Part shown: positions 1-12,089 of the stretch, piece after piece
How the letters are laid out: every line of letters begins with the position of its first letter
How positions within the stretch are numbered: the first letter of the stretch is position 1
Origin: Thiorhodovibrio litoralis
GTDB taxonomy: Bacteria; Pseudomonadota; Gammaproteobacteria; Chromatiales; Chromatiaceae
Assembly: GCF_033954455.1 (NCBI RefSeq)
Contig: NZ_CP121473.1
Coordinates: 3,148,501 to 3,212,500 of the forward strand
Length of the DNA stretch: 64,000 nucleotides
Reading direction: 5' to 3'
Notes under the pieces: generated by a model
What the model was told of the DNA's origin: nothing
Database searches by the model: none
Seen by the model: only the letters and a program-made list of their open reading frames with translations
Position numbers and translations under genes: made by a program

Positions 1-62
1 CACGAGCCCATGCGCACCCCAGGGGTGCCATCGATTAACCAGGAACGCATCAGGAACTCCTC

Positions 63-932
63 ATGGCTGGCGCTAAAGAAATTCGCACCAAGATCACGAG
101 CATCAAAAGCACCCAGAAGATCACGGGCGCGATGGAGATGGTCGCCGCATCCAAGATGCGCAAGGCGCAGGAACGGATGCAGGCAACCCGTCCCTATGCG
201 GAAAAAATGATTCAAGTTATCCGCCATCTGGCCAAGGCTTCGCCCGAGTATCGTCACAGCTTCATGTCGCAAGAACGCGAGGTAAAGCGAGTCGGCTATA
301 TTGTCGTCTCATCCGACCGCGGTCTGTGCGGTGGCCTGAACACCAATCTGTTCAGAATGCTGGTCAAGGAATTCAAACAAAAGCGCAGCGACGGCATCGA
401 CATTACGTTTTGTACCATCGGCACCAAGGCGCTTGGTTTTTTCAAACGTTTTGGCGGCGAAGTGAAAGCGCAGGCATCGCAACTTGGCGACAAGCCCCGC
501 ATCGCCGACATCATCGGCCCGGTCAAGGTCATGCTCGACGCCTTCGAGAGTGGCGAGGTCGATGCGGTCTACATCGCCTATAACGACTTCGTCAACACCA
601 TGACCCAGAAGCCGACGCTGCGCCAGCTGGTACCCATTCTCCCCGAGGATGATCAGCCGGCCGCCTCCGGCCCGGTATGGGATTACATCTACGAGCCCGA
701 CGCCCGCCTGGTGCTCGACAACCTGCTCGCCCGCTATATCGAATCGCTGGTCTATCAGGGTGTGGTCGAGAACGGCGCCTGCGAACAGGCTGCCCGTATG
801 GTGGCGATGAAATCCGCCTCCGACAACGCCGGCAGCCTGATCGACGAACTGCAACTGGTCTACAACAAGGCGCGCCAGGCCGCGATCACCCAGGAAATTT
901 CCGAGATCGTCAGCGGAGCTGCGGCTGTCTAG
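63..932 (+). CDS. atpG: ATP synthase F1 subunit gamma
   Basis: This encodes the gamma subunit, the rotating central shaft of the F1 part of ATP synthase, which couples proton flow through Fo to ATP synthesis on the alpha3beta3 ring. The 289-residue length is normal for the family. The N-terminus ([10 protein letters not shown], then a lysine-rich helix with [13 protein letters not shown]) and the C-terminal helix ([32 protein letters not shown]) are the two strands of the characteristic coiled coil. ATG 63 is preceded by an AGGA ribosome-binding site. It leads atpD and atpC in the standard order; atpA would lie just left of the window. Very secure. Confidence 0.98.
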   Translation: MAGAKEIRTKITSIKSTQKITGAMEMVAASKMRKAQERMQATRPYAEKMIQVIRHLAKASPEYRHSFMSQEREVKRVGYIVVSSDRGLCGGLNTNLFRMLVKEFKQKRSDGIDITFCTIGTKALGFFKRFGGEVKAQASQLGDKPRIADIIGPVKVMLDAFESGEVDAVYIAYNDFVNTMTQKPTLRQLVPILPEDDQPAASGPVWDYIYEPDARLVLDNLLARYIESLVYQGVVENGACEQAARMVAMKSASDNAGSLIDELQLVYNKARQAAITQEISEIVSGAAAV

Positions 933-974
933 CTGCCCTAACCCTGACGTGCGTCACCGTTTTTCAGAATTTAA

Positions 975-2390
<1,416 letters not shown>

Positions 2391-2490
2391 GGCCCACGGC
2401 GAGTCGGCGCATGCATCCATTTGAGACCGCAACGCTCCGCACTCGCCTGTTCGCTTTGCATCAACCGGCCTATCAGGGAGACTCAACACA

Positions 2491-2916
2491 ATGGCAATGA
2501 CCGTACATGTCGATATCGTCAGCGCCGAGGGTGCCATCCACTCCGGTATGGCGGCCATGGTCTATGCGCCCGGCGAAATGGGCGAACTTGGCATCGCGCC
2601 GCGCCACACGCCGCTGATCACGCGGCTGAAGCCAGGCGATGTGCGGGTAGAGGACGACAAGGGCGGCATGGAGCATTTCTACGTCTCCGGTGGCATGCTC
2701 GAAGTGCAGCCGGACGTGGTCACCGTGCTGGCCGACACCGCCATCCGCGCCCAGAACATCGACGAGGCCAAGGCACTCGAAGCCAAACGCCGCGCCGAGG
2801 ACGCATTGGCTGGCAAGGCGGCCGAGTTCGAATACGCCAAGGCTCAGGCTGAGCTGGCCGAGGCCATCGCCCAGTTGCGCGCGATCGAGAAATTGCGCAA
2901 GATGCGAGCGAGTTGA
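2491..2916 (+). CDS. atpC: ATP synthase F1 subunit epsilon
   Basis: This is the epsilon subunit, which binds gamma at the base of the central stalk and inhibits ATP hydrolysis. The 141 residues begin with the beta-sandwich ([31 protein letters not shown]) and end with the two-helix hairpin rich in Ala, Glu and Lys. It is the last gene of the atp operon, and a strong hairpin with a short T-run follows 40 nt downstream, so transcription probably ends here. Confidence 0.97.
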   Translation: MAMTVHVDIVSAEGAIHSGMAAMVYAPGEMGELGIAPRHTPLITRLKPGDVRVEDDKGGMEHFYVSGGMLEVQPDVVTVLADTAIRAQNIDEAKALEAKRRAEDALAGKAAEFEYAKAQAELAEAIAQLRAIEKLRKMRAS

Positions 2917-2955
2917 TTCAACTGGCCAGGGCACGCAGCACCAACTGCCTATCGC

Positions 2956-2984
2956 AAACCCTCGCCACTCGCGAGGGTTTTTGC
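2956..2984 (+). terminator. Rho-independent terminator after atpC
   Basis: A perfect 10-bp stem (AAACCCTCGC / GCGAGGGTTT) closes a 5-nt loop and runs into TTTTTG. It lies between atpC and the start of glmU, so it separates the atp operon from the amino-sugar genes. Confidence 0.9.
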
Positions 2985-3085
2985 GTTATGCGCAAAAATC
3001 TTTGCATGTCCGCTGGTTTCGGTCCTCTTTCCCCATTTAGCCCCGATCATTCGCGCGGCATCCATCATCGGGAGACAGCGTTGCC

Positions 3086-4459
3086 ATGAAACTCGGTGTC
3101 GTCATTCTCGCTGCCGGCAAAGGCACCCGGATGCGCTCGGCGTTGCCCAAGATCCTGCATCCGCTGGCCGGTCGTCCCTTGCTGCGCCATGTTCTGGATG
3201 CGGCCGAAGCCCTTGGCGCGGTGCGCATCTGCTGCGTTTATGGTCATGGCGGGGATCTGGTGCCCAAGACCCTGGCGGACGCAAACTGCGATTGGGTCGA
3301 GCAGAGCGAGCGTCTTGGCACCGGCCATGCCGTACTCCAAGCCATGCCCAGCATGGCGGGCATGGACCGCATCCTGGTGCTCTATGGCGATGTTCCGCTG
3401 ATTGAGCCCGAGACCCTGAATCGCCTGGTGGCCGACAGCAATGGAAAGGCGCTGGGGCTGATCAGCATGCACATGGATGACCCCAGTGGCTATGGTCGCA
3501 TTGTGCGCGACAAACGCGGTCATGTACTGCGCATTGTCGAGCACAAAGACGCCAGCGAAGCCGAGCTGGGCATTCAGGAAATCAACACTGGCATCATCGT
3601 CGCCGACGCGCGTCGCCTGGGCGAATGGCTGACGCAAATCGGCAACGACAATGTACAGGGCGAATACTATCTGACCGATGTAATCGGCATGGCGACTGCT
3701 CAGGGGATTGAGGTCATCACCACCCACCCCGAGGCGCCGCAGGAAATCGCCGGCGTCAATGACCGCCTCCAGCTCGCTGAGCTGGAACGCTACCATCAGC
3801 GCCGCCTGGCCGAGACCCTGATGATCCAGGGCACCACGGTACTTGACCCGGCGCGACTCGACATCCGCGGCACCCTGATCTGCGAACGCGATGTGACGCT
3901 CGATGTGAACCTGATCGTCGAAGGCCGGGTGAGACTTGGCGCGAACGTGCGCATTGGGCCGAACTGCCTGCTCAAAGACTGCGAAATCGGCACCGGCAGC
4001 GAAATCTTTGCCAACAGCATTGTCGAGGGCGCGCACGTCGGCGCCGGCGCGCGCATCGGTCCCTTCGCGCGTCTGCGGCCGGAGGCCGACATCGGCGATC
4101 ATTGCCACATCGGCAACTTTGTCGAAGTCAAGAAATCCAGCATTGCGGCAGGCACCAAGGTCAATCACCTCAGCTACATCGGCAATGCCGAACTCGGCAG
4201 CCAGGTCAACATCGGCGCCGGCACCATCACCTGCAATTACGACGGCGCCAACAAGCATCTGACCAAGATCGGCGATGGTGCCTTTATCGGCTCCAACTCC
4301 GCGCTGGTAGCCCCGGTCGAGGTCGGCGCGGACGCTACCATTGGTGCCGGATCGGTCATCGCCCGCGACGCACCGGCCGGCCGACTGACTCTGACCCGCG
4401 CCCCCCAGAAGACGATCGATGGCTGGGAGCGCCCGCGCAAACAGCAGAAGAAACCTTAG
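3086..4459 (+). CDS. glmU: Bifunctional GlcNAc-1-P uridyltransferase / GlcN-1-P acetyltransferase
   Basis: GlmU makes UDP-N-acetylglucosamine in two steps for peptidoglycan and LPS. The 457 residues match the family. The N-terminal pyrophosphorylase domain opens with the LAAGKGTRMRSALPK nucleotide-binding loop, and DVPLIEPETL lies further in. From about residue 250 the left-handed beta-helix of hexapeptide repeats forms the acetyltransferase (GARIGPFARLRPEA, KKSSI, NYDG). It ends 10 nt before glmS, so the two genes of the same pathway are probably co-transcribed. Secure. Confidence 0.98.
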   Translation: MKLGVVILAAGKGTRMRSALPKILHPLAGRPLLRHVLDAAEALGAVRICCVYGHGGDLVPKTLADANCDWVEQSERLGTGHAVLQAMPSMAGMDRILVLYGDVPLIEPETLNRLVADSNGKALGLISMHMDDPSGYGRIVRDKRGHVLRIVEHKDASEAELGIQEINTGIIVADARRLGEWLTQIGNDNVQGEYYLTDVIGMATAQGIEVITTHPEAPQEIAGVNDRLQLAELERYHQRRLAETLMIQGTTVLDPARLDIRGTLICERDVTLDVNLIVEGRVRLGANVRIGPNCLLKDCEIGTGSEIFANSIVEGAHVGAGARIGPFARLRPEADIGDHCHIGNFVEVKKSSIAAGTKVNHLSYIGNAELGSQVNIGAGTITCNYDGANKHLTKIGDGAFIGSNSALVAPVEVGADATIGAGSVIARDAPAGRLTLTRAPQKTIDGWERPRKQQKKP

Positions 4460-4469
4460 GTGATTCATT

Positions 4470-6302
4470 ATGTGCGGCATTGTCGGTGCCATCGCCCAAC
4501 GTCCCGTTGCTGACATCCTGATTGAAGGCTTGCGGCGGCTGGAATACCGCGGCTACGACTCCGCCGGCATCGCAGTGCTGTCCGAGGCAGGTGAGCTAAA
4601 ACGCTTGCGCTGCCTGGGCAAGGTCGCGGCCTTGGCCGAGGTCCTGGCGGACACCACGCTGCCCGGGACCCTGGGGATCGCCCACACCCGCTGGGCAACC
4701 CATGGCGAGCCCGCGCAGCGCAATGCGCACCCGCACATTTGCCACGAGCGCTGCGCCCTGGTGCACAACGGCATCATCGAAAACCATGAGACGCTGCGGC
4801 AGCAGCAGCGCGATGCCGGGCACAGGTTCACGTCAGAGACGGACACCGAGGTCGCGGTCCACGCAATTCACGACGCGCTCGAGGCCGGGCTCGACCTGAC
4901 CGAGGCCGTGCGCGACTGCTGCCAACGCCTGCAAGGCGCCTATGCGCTTGGCGTGATCGACCGTCAAGACCCCGAGCGGCTGGTCGCCGCCCGTCGCGGC
5001 AGCCCGCTGGTGATTGGCGTGGGCTTTCAAGAGTATTTCATCGCCTCCGACGTGCCGGCCCTGCTGCCGGTGACCAATCGGTTTATCTTTCTTGAAGACG
5101 GCGACCTCGCCGAGCTGACGCGCACCTCCTTGCACATCTGGAATGCCGACGGGCAGGAAGTCGAGCGGCTCGTGCGCACCTCCACCCTTTCGGTTGATGC
5201 CACCGAGCGCGGCCAGTACCGGCATTTCATGCTAAAGGAGATCTACGAGCAGCCGCGCGCCATCGCCGAAACCCTGGAGGGACGCCTTGGCGCCGACCAT
5301 GTCCTCCCCGCGGCCTTCGGCACCGAGGCCGAGGCGCTGTTCGCACAGGTGCGTGCGGTCACCATTGTCGCCTGCGGAACCAGCTTTCATGCCGGTCTGG
5401 TGGCCAAGCACTGGATCGAATCACTCGCCGGCATCCATTGCCAGGTGGAGGTGGCCAGCGAATACCGCTACCGCCAGCACGTGGTGCCGGAAGCATCCCT
5501 GTTTGTCACCATCTCCCAATCCGGCGAGACCGCGGACACCCTCGCTGCACTGCAGATGGCCAAGCAGGCCGGCTACCTCGGCACGCTCGCCATCTGCAAT
5601 GTGGCCGAGAGCTCGCTGGTGCGCGAATCCGAACTGCAACTGCTGACCCGCGCCGGCCCAGAGATCGGCGTGGCCTCAACCAAAGCCTTTACCACCCAGT
5701 TGGCCGCCCTGCTGCTGCTGACACTCGCGCTTGGGCATCGGCGTCACCTGAGCGCTGAGCGCGAGGCCCATGCCGTCGCAGTCCTGCGCAACCTCCCAAC
5801 CCAGATTGAGCGCGCGCTCACCATCGACGAGGCCGTCGCGGAACTAGCCCAGCATTTCGTGGAGAAGCATCACACGCTTTTCCTCGGGCGCGGGGAGCAG
5901 CACGCCATCGCGATGGAGGGCGCGCTCAAGCTTAAGGAAATTTCCTACATTCACGCCGAGGCCTATCCGGCCGGCGAGCTCAAGCACGGCCCCTTGGCCT
6001 TGATTGACGAAGACATGCCAGTGGTGGCAGTCGCGCCCAACAATGCCCTGCTCGAGAAGCTCAAATCCAATCTCGAGGAAGTGCGCGCTCGGGGAGGCGA
6101 ATTATTCGTCTTTGCAGACGATAAAGTGGCCTGGCAGCAAGCCGATGGCGTACATGTGCGGCGGCTGCCGGAGACCGATGACCTGATCGATCCGCTGGTG
6201 TTCAGCATTCCGATGCAACTGCTGGCCTATCATGTGGCCGTGCTGAAAGGCACGGATGTTGACCAACCACGCAATCTTGCCAAATCCGTCACCGTCGAAT
6301 AG
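4470..6302 (+). CDS. glmS: Glutamine--fructose-6-phosphate aminotransferase (isomerising)
   Basis: GlmS converts fructose-6-phosphate and glutamine to glucosamine-6-phosphate, the first step towards UDP-GlcNAc. The 610 residues start MCGIVG, giving the essential N-terminal cysteine nucleophile (Cys2) of the class II glutaminase domain. Two SIS sugar-isomerase domains follow ([11 protein letters not shown], then [20 protein letters not shown]), and the C-terminus is the usual [11 protein letters not shown]. No glmS ribozyme leader is seen, as expected outside Gram-positives. Confidence 0.98.
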   Translation: MCGIVGAIAQRPVADILIEGLRRLEYRGYDSAGIAVLSEAGELKRLRCLGKVAALAEVLADTTLPGTLGIAHTRWATHGEPAQRNAHPHICHERCALVHNGIIENHETLRQQQRDAGHRFTSETDTEVAVHAIHDALEAGLDLTEAVRDCCQRLQGAYALGVIDRQDPERLVAARRGSPLVIGVGFQEYFIASDVPALLPVTNRFIFLEDGDLAELTRTSLHIWNADGQEVERLVRTSTLSVDATERGQYRHFMLKEIYEQPRAIAETLEGRLGADHVLPAAFGTEAEALFAQVRAVTIVACGTSFHAGLVAKHWIESLAGIHCQVEVASEYRYRQHVVPEASLFVTISQSGETADTLAALQMAKQAGYLGTLAICNVAESSLVRESELQLLTRAGPEIGVASTKAFTTQLAALLLLTLALGHRRHLSAEREAHAVAVLRNLPTQIERALTIDEAVAELAQHFVEKHHTLFLGRGEQHAIAMEGALKLKEISYIHAEAYPAGELKHGPLALIDEDMPVVAVAPNNALLEKLKSNLEEVRARGGELFVFADDKVAWQQADGVHVRRLPETDDLIDPLVFSIPMQLLAYHVAVLKGTDVDQPRNLAKSVTVE

Positions 6303-6737
6303 CCTATCCACCCCGACCAGCGCACACGCCCTGAGTCAATGGACAGAGTCAAACCGGTGTCGCCGGGCCTAGCACGCGACCTTGATCAACACCACCAGAT
6401 GCACGATCTTGTGGGCTCTGCTTGAAAAGTGTAGGCTCAAACCTGCGCGGTCGAAGATACCCCGTCCCGGCTGCCGGTCTCCCGTTCACCGAGCTTTTTG
6501 GCGTATTTCACAGAATTGGTCAGTCTGCGTCGCGGAGTCATAAAGGTTATGCTGAAGCAGCCGCTTTCGTCTTCATGAGACGATCGATACCATGCGCGTT
6601 TCGCCTTGAGCATTTCCCCATCGGGGTTAAAATGGCGCCCATGCAATCATATTCTGCGGTCGCCTTAATCATGAGCCGTCACCGGGTAGCACCGGTCGCT
6701 TCATGCAGGCGAAATTTTTAGCCCGCGCAGCACTCCC
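6303..6737. other. Intergenic region between glmS and the PilZ gene
   Basis: This 435-bp stretch has short open frames on both strands, but none has a recognisable product or ribosome-binding site. The only signal I can point to is a possible promoter at 6606-6633. No repeat or RNA gene was recognised. Confidence 0.5.
6606..6633 (+). promoter_or_regulatory. Possible sigma-70 promoter for the PilZ gene
   Basis: TTGAGC (6606-6611) and TAAAAT (6628-6633) are separated by 16 nt and lie about 100 nt upstream of the PilZ gene. The match is reasonable but common by chance. Confidence 0.3.
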
Positions 6738-7463
6738 ATGGACAGCGATCAAATCAACTGCATTGAAAATTCCGAGATCATCGCGAAGGTTCTCACCAAG
6801 CATTTCAAGGCGCGGGGGAAGCTCTGCCTGTCAACAATCGGTGGCGATTGCAAGGCCAACTCAAAAATTGTCGACAACGACCCCTTTGCTGAGTACATGC
6901 TGCTCGACGCCTTGCCGCCCCCCATTGGCGAAACCATCGAGAACGAAGAAAAACTCGAAATCCGCGGCTCGATCGAATCCCTCTACAGCTGGTTCCATAC
7001 TGACCAACTCGATGTCGTCATCGAAGATGGCGAGCGCTATTACGAGATTCCTTACCCCGACAAGCTCTATCAGCTGCAGCGGCGTAACGCCTTTCGCATT
7101 CAGCTGCCCCCGCGCCTCACGGCGACCATGACCGGCGAGATCGAAAGCCCGGTCCGAGAAGAAGCACATCCGTTTCGCGCCATGTTACACAATTTGTCTG
7201 CCACGGGCGCCGCCATGTGCGTAAGCGGAAAGACCGCCTCTTTGATCAGTGAGGGCACCAGTCTCTACCAGAGTCGCATCCGGGTTCCGAACATTCTTGA
7301 TGTGACCGTCGATGCCGAGGTGCGCAACTGCCGCCCCGGAAACGGCGACGGCGACCTGGTCCTTGGCCTGGAATTTCTGTGCCTATCGAGAAAAGACGCC
7401 CACACGATCACCCGCGCGGTGATGGAAATCCAGCGCCAGGTGCTGGCCGAGTTCGAAGACTGA
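6738..7463 (+). CDS. YcgR-type flagellar brake / PilZ domain protein
   Basis: The 241-residue protein has the YcgR layout: an N-terminal YcgR_N-like beta domain (to about residue 110), then a C-terminal PilZ domain that binds cyclic di-GMP. The PilZ ligand motifs are visible: the arginine cluster QRRNAFR near residue 114 and a (D/N)xSxxG turn as NLSATG near residue 154. In enterobacteria such proteins bind the flagellar motor when c-di-GMP is high and slow swimming. No flagellar gene lies nearby, so the target here is unknown. The gene stands alone with a possible promoter upstream. Confidence 0.85.
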   Translation: MDSDQINCIENSEIIAKVLTKHFKARGKLCLSTIGGDCKANSKIVDNDPFAEYMLLDALPPPIGETIENEEKLEIRGSIESLYSWFHTDQLDVVIEDGERYYEIPYPDKLYQLQRRNAFRIQLPPRLTATMTGEIESPVREEAHPFRAMLHNLSATGAAMCVSGKTASLISEGTSLYQSRIRVPNILDVTVDAEVRNCRPGNGDGDLVLGLEFLCLSRKDAHTITRAVMEIQRQVLAEFED

Positions 7464-7472
7464 CAGCGCGCG

Positions 7473-7730
7473 TTACTTGCCGGCGCCGCTCTTGCGGGCT
7501 TTAATCATCTGCTGACCAACGGCCTGATGGAGCAGCTTAAAGGTGCGCCGCTGGGCTTCCTGATTAGTCGTCTTGGGCTCACCGATAAGCCCGAGCCGTG
7601 CCTGAAAATAAGCCAGATCGGACTGGAGTTGGATCATAACCAGGCGCCGCTGGATAATTTCCTCACGCGCGTCAGGGCTCTCACCAATGTTTGGCGTGGG
7701 TGGCGCCTTGGCCGGGGCTTTATCGGTCAT
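7473..7730 (-). CDS. Small conserved-looking hypothetical protein
   Basis: This 85-residue protein has a Pro/Ala-rich N-terminus (DKAPAKAPPTP) followed by a predicted helical stretch (EIIQRRLVMIQLQSDLAYFQARLG) and a basic C-terminus. I do not recognise the family. It converges on the PilZ gene (10-nt gap) and diverges from sucA, fitting neatly between two real genes without overlap, which supports it as a coding region. No function can be assigned. Confidence 0.6.
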   Translation of the reverse strand: MTDKAPAKAPPTPNIGESPDAREEIIQRRLVMIQLQSDLAYFQARLGLIGEPKTTNQEAQRRTFKLLHQAVGQQMIKARKSGAGK

Positions 7731-7889
7731 TCAGTCCTCGTTGCGCTGCGATTAGCTCTCAACACTTCTGGCAATTGTATTCCATGCGCGCACCGCGGTC
7801 TCGTGCCATGATTGCATAAGGACAAAACGCCACGCTCGGCGCTCCGCAACATCAATCCTTACTCACGCACGCTGACAGCGACCCACCCA

Positions 7890-10796
7890 ATGAACGCGCT
7901 CCTTGAGCTTTTTCACGACTCATCCGCTTTTCACGGCGGCAACGCAGCCTTCATCGAGCAACTCTACGAGCGTTACCTGCGCGATCCCGCCAGCGTGGAA
8001 CGCGACTGGCGTGAGCGCTTCGACGCTCTGCCCAAGCGTGCCGACGAAGACCTATCTCACCAGCGCGAGCGCGAGCACTTCACCCGCGCGAAAGACGCCC
8101 TAAGCAATGCCGGTTGGTCGGTTCAGCAGACGCCTCAGGCACGCGGCTCCCTGGACGGCGCTTTGGATGTCAACATCGCCAAGCAAGCTGCCGTGCTGCG
8201 GCTGATCAACACCTACCGCTGTCGTGGCCATCAGCTTGCCGACCTTGACCCCTTGCGCCTGCGCCCGCCGCCCGAGGTGGCGGATATGGAGCCAAGCTAC
8301 CACGGCTTGCTCGAGAGTGATCTGGATCAAGTCTTTCACAGCGGATCGCTCTACGGCCCCGAGCATATGACGCTGCGCGAAATCATCGCCCGGCTCGAGC
8401 GCAGCTACCGCGGCAGCGTCGGCTGCGAGTATATGCACATCACCACCACGCCTGAGAAGCGGTGGGTGCAAAAACGCGTCGAGAGCTACCAGGCGCGCCC
8501 GGAGCTGACCGCCAAGGACCGCCGCTGGCTGCTCCAGTTGCTCACCGCGGCCGAGGGCATCGAGCAGCATCTACACCGGCGCTATGTCGGACAAAAGCGT
8601 TTCTCGCTCGAGGGTGGCGAGGCGATGATCCCGCTGCTCGATGAGCTCATCCAGCGCGCGGGGCGCGACGGCGCGCGCGAGATCGTCATCGGCATGGCCC
8701 ATCGCGGCCGCCTCAACGTGCTGACCAATGTACTGGGCAAGCCACCACAGGATATCTTTGCCGAGTTCGAGGGCCGGGTCGCGCTCAAATCGGGCCAGCG
8801 CGCCGGCGACGTGAAATACCATCTCGGTTTCGCCAGCGATGTCGACACCCCGGGTGGACCGGTGCACCTGGCACTGGGTTTCAATCCGTCCCATCTCGAG
8901 ATCATCAATCCGGTCATTCAAGGCTCGGTGCGCGCGCGCCAGCGCCGTCGCGGCGACCACGCCGGCAAACAGGTGCTGCCGGTGCTAATTCATGGCGACT
9001 CAGCCTTCGCCGGTCAGGGCGTGGTGATGGAGACCCTGCAGCTGTCGCAGACGCGCAGCCATGGCACCGGTGGCACGGTGCACATCATCATCAACAACCA
9101 GATTGGCTTCACCACCAGCAATCCACTCGACACCCGCTCGACGCTCTATTGCACCGATGTCGCCAAGATGGTCCAGGGGCCCGTGTTTCATGTTAACGGG
9201 GATGATCCCGAGGCAGTGATTTTTGTCACCCGCATGGCGCTCGATTTTCGCAACCGCTTTCGCCGCGATGTCTTTATCGATCTGGTCTGCTACCGCCGCC
9301 TCGGCCACAACGAGGCCGACGAGCCGGCGGTGACCCAGCCGCTGATGTATCGCAAGATTCGCCAGCACCCGAGTGCACGCGCCATCTATGCCCAGCGTCT
9401 GATCGCCGCCGACGATCTGACCGCGGACGCCGCCGATGCCATGATGGCCGACTACCGCCACGCCATCGAGCATGGCCTAGTGGTCACCCGCCCGGTGCTG
9501 CATGAAAATGAGCAGGGTGCTCGCGCCAACTGGCGCACCGACTGGCGCCGCTTTGCCGACAGCCACTGGACCGCACCCCACGACACCGCCCTCCCCCTGA
9601 ATGACATACGTGCGCTGGCTGAGCGCCTGTTGCGCCTGCCTGACGGCTTCGAACTGCACCCGCGGGTGACCAAGATCTGGTCCGAACGCCGCCAGATGGC
9701 CGCCGGCGAGCAGCTGATCAACTGGGGCTTTGCCGAGAACATGGCCTACGCCAGCCTGCTGGAGGCCGGCACCCCGGTGCGGCTATGCGGTCAGGATGCC
9801 GGGCGGGGCACATTTTTTCATCGCCATGCGAAAATCCACTGTCAGGCCAGCGGCGATGAATACACGCCGCTGCAGCATCTCAGCGCGGATCAAGGCGCTT
9901 TCGTCGCGATTGACTCCATCCTCTCAGAGGAAGCGGTGCTGGGGTTTGAATACGGCTTCGCGAGCGCGGAGCCCGACGCGCTGACACTCTGGGAGGCGCA
10001 GTTTGGCGACTTCGCCAACGGCGCCCAGGTGGTGTTTGATCAGTTCATCAGCTCCGCCGGCACCAAATGGGGACTTCAATGCGGCCTGGTCATGCTGCTG
10101 CCGCATGGTCTCGAGGGCCAGGGCGCCGAACATTCCTCCGCCCGACTCGAGCGCTATCTGCAGCTGTGCGCGGAGCACAATATGCAGGTTTGCGTCCCCA
10201 CCACGCCAGCGCAAATTTTCCACCTGCTGCGCCGCCAGATGCTGCGCCCCTATCGGCGCCCGCTGATCGTGATGACGCCCAAGAGCCTGCTGCGCCACCG
10301 CCTGGCGGTCTCCGCGCTTGAGGACCTCAGCCGCGGCGGCTTCCAGCCGTTGATTCCCGAATGCGACCCGCTGCCGAGCGAAGGCATCGAGCGCGTTGTT
10401 TTCTGCAGTGGCAAGCTGTACTTCGACCTGCTTGAAGAACGCCACACCCGGGGCTTAGAAAATGTCGCCCTGGTGCGCATTGAACAGCTCTACCCCTTTC
10501 CGAAAGAGGAATTTGCCGCCACACTGGCCAACTACGCCGAGGTGGAGGAATTCATCTGGTGCCAGGAAGAGGCCCAGAACCAGGGCGCCTGGGATCTGAT
10601 CAAGCACCGCTTTCAGGCGCTGATCCGCGAGGGCAAACGGGTCTATTATGTTGGCCGACCGGCCTCGGCGGCACCTGCCGTTGGGCATCGCTCGGTACAT
10701 CTCGAACAGCAGCAACGGCTGATCGACCAAGCCTTGACCGGTCGCGTCAGCCCCAGCATGAATCACAACATCGATCGCATTTCTCCATCGCCATGA
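7890..10796 (+). CDS. sucA: 2-oxoglutarate dehydrogenase E1 component
   Basis: SucA is the thiamine-diphosphate-dependent E1 subunit of the 2-oxoglutarate dehydrogenase complex of the TCA cycle. I chose ATG 7890 (MNALLELFHDSSAF, 968 residues) over the upstream in-frame start at 7812, because the family begins this way and the extra residues look non-conserved. Visible landmarks are YRCRGHQLADLDPL, IGMAHRGRLNVLTNV, GDSAFAGQGVVMETLQLS, INNQIGFTTSNP and the C-terminal YYVGRPASAAPA. sucB follows after 15 nt, so they form an operon. Confidence 0.97.
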   Translation: MNALLELFHDSSAFHGGNAAFIEQLYERYLRDPASVERDWRERFDALPKRADEDLSHQREREHFTRAKDALSNAGWSVQQTPQARGSLDGALDVNIAKQAAVLRLINTYRCRGHQLADLDPLRLRPPPEVADMEPSYHGLLESDLDQVFHSGSLYGPEHMTLREIIARLERSYRGSVGCEYMHITTTPEKRWVQKRVESYQARPELTAKDRRWLLQLLTAAEGIEQHLHRRYVGQKRFSLEGGEAMIPLLDELIQRAGRDGAREIVIGMAHRGRLNVLTNVLGKPPQDIFAEFEGRVALKSGQRAGDVKYHLGFASDVDTPGGPVHLALGFNPSHLEIINPVIQGSVRARQRRRGDHAGKQVLPVLIHGDSAFAGQGVVMETLQLSQTRSHGTGGTVHIIINNQIGFTTSNPLDTRSTLYCTDVAKMVQGPVFHVNGDDPEAVIFVTRMALDFRNRFRRDVFIDLVCYRRLGHNEADEPAVTQPLMYRKIRQHPSARAIYAQRLIAADDLTADAADAMMADYRHAIEHGLVVTRPVLHENEQGARANWRTDWRRFADSHWTAPHDTALPLNDIRALAERLLRLPDGFELHPRVTKIWSERRQMAAGEQLINWGFAENMAYASLLEAGTPVRLCGQDAGRGTFFHRHAKIHCQASGDEYTPLQHLSADQGAFVAIDSILSEEAVLGFEYGFASAEPDALTLWEAQFGDFANGAQVVFDQFISSAGTKWGLQCGLVMLLPHGLEGQGAEHSSARLERYLQLCAEHNMQVCVPTTPAQIFHLLRRQMLRPYRRPLIVMTPKSLLRHRLAVSALEDLSRGGFQPLIPECDPLPSEGIERVVFCSGKLYFDLLEERHTRGLENVALVRIEQLYPFPKEEFAATLANYAEVEEFIWCQEEAQNQGAWDLIKHRFQALIREGKRVYYVGRPASAAPAVGHRSVHLEQQQRLIDQALTGRVSPSMNHNIDRISPSP

Positions 10797-10811
10797 CAAC
10801 CAATCATCACC

Positions 10812-12053
10812 ATGACAACTGAGGTTCATGTCCCCGCCCTGCCTGAGTCCGTTGCCGATGCGACGATACTCGAGTGGCACAAAAACCCCGGCGACCCGGT
10901 GCGCGCCAACGAGACCCTGCTCGACCTCGAGACCGACAAGGTGGTACTGGAAGTCCCAGCCCCCTGCGATGGCGTTCTGCAAGAGATTCTGGCCAAGGCC
11001 GGCGACACCGTCAGCGCCGAGACCCTGCTCGCGCGCATCGACGAGAGCCAGGCGGGCACCCAAGCTCAAGCGCGGCCTTCCGATCAGCCGCCAACCCCTC
11101 ACCCGAGCGCCGAGCGCGACACCCCGGTCGCACCGGCCGCGCGGCTGCTGATCACCGAGTTGGGGCTGGATGCGTCGCAAATACCGGGCAGCGGCCGCGA
11201 TGGGCGCATTCACAAGGCCGATGTGGTTGCCTGGCTCGACCGCCACGAAGCGACCGAGCCCGAGGCCGACGGCGACCAGGCAGCCTTCTTGCACGAGGCC
11301 GACGCGTCGGCGAGCACCCAAGCCAGTGCCCGCGCGCCAGCAACGGATGAGACGCGACCGCAGCAGCGGGTTCCGATGACCCGCCTGCGCGCGCGCATTG
11401 CCGAGCGCCTGCTCGCGGCACAACAGCAAACCGCCGCGCTCACCACCTTCAATGAGGTCGACATGAGCGCCGTGCTGGCGGTGCGCGCCCGCTACCGCGA
11501 TGCCTTCGAGCAGCAGCACGGCGTGCGCCTTGGCATGATGTCGTTTTTCGTCAAGGCCGCGGTGGCTGCGCTCCAGCAATTCCCCATCGTCAACGCCACC
11601 ATCGACGGCAACGACATTCTCTATCATGGCTATTACGACATCGGCATTGCGGTCAGCACCGAGCGCGGCTTGGTGGTCCCCATCCTGCGCGACTGCGACC
11701 GCCTCGGCCTGGCCGAGATCGAAGCCGGAATCACCACCTTTGGCAGTAAAGCGCGTGACGGCAGCCTGAGCTTTGACGAACTCACCGGCGGAACCTTCTC
11801 CATCACCAACGGCGGCGTTTTCGGCTCTCTGCTCTCGACCCCTATCGTCAACCCGCCACAGAGCGCCATTCTCGGCATGCACAAGGTCGAGGAGCGCCCG
11901 GTGGCCATCGACGGGCAAGTTGCCATTCGCCCAATGATGTATCTCGCGTTATCCTATGATCATCGGCTGATCGATGGACGCGAAGCAGTGCGCTTTCTCG
12001 TGGCGATCAAAAATGCCGTCGAAGACCCGACCAGACTCTTGCTGAATTTATAA
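10812..12053 (+). CDS. sucB: Dihydrolipoyllysine succinyltransferase (E2 of 2-oxoglutarate dehydrogenase)
   Basis: SucB forms the core of the 2-oxoglutarate dehydrogenase complex and transfers the succinyl group to CoA. The 413 residues contain a lipoyl domain with the lipoylated lysine in [10 protein letters not shown] (about residue 43), an Ala/Pro/Thr linker, an E3-binding domain ([20 protein letters not shown]) and the catalytic acyltransferase domain ending [15 protein letters not shown] with the active-site His. The E3 gene lpd, which often follows, is not present downstream. Confidence 0.97.
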   Translation: MTTEVHVPALPESVADATILEWHKNPGDPVRANETLLDLETDKVVLEVPAPCDGVLQEILAKAGDTVSAETLLARIDESQAGTQAQARPSDQPPTPHPSAERDTPVAPAARLLITELGLDASQIPGSGRDGRIHKADVVAWLDRHEATEPEADGDQAAFLHEADASASTQASARAPATDETRPQQRVPMTRLRARIAERLLAAQQQTAALTTFNEVDMSAVLAVRARYRDAFEQQHGVRLGMMSFFVKAAVAALQQFPIVNATIDGNDILYHGYYDIGIAVSTERGLVVPILRDCDRLGLAEIEAGITTFGSKARDGSLSFDELTGGTFSITNGGVFGSLLSTPIVNPPQSAILGMHKVEERPVAIDGQVAIRPMMYLALSYDHRLIDGREAVRFLVAIKNAVEDPTRLLLNL

Positions 12054-12089
12054 TCTGGTCACGCTAGCGCCAGAGGATTACCGCCACCA

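Noticed and set aside
3065-4516. Long minus-strand open frame of 483 codons over glmU
   Set aside because: It is a shadow frame; glmU on the plus strand has all family motifs.
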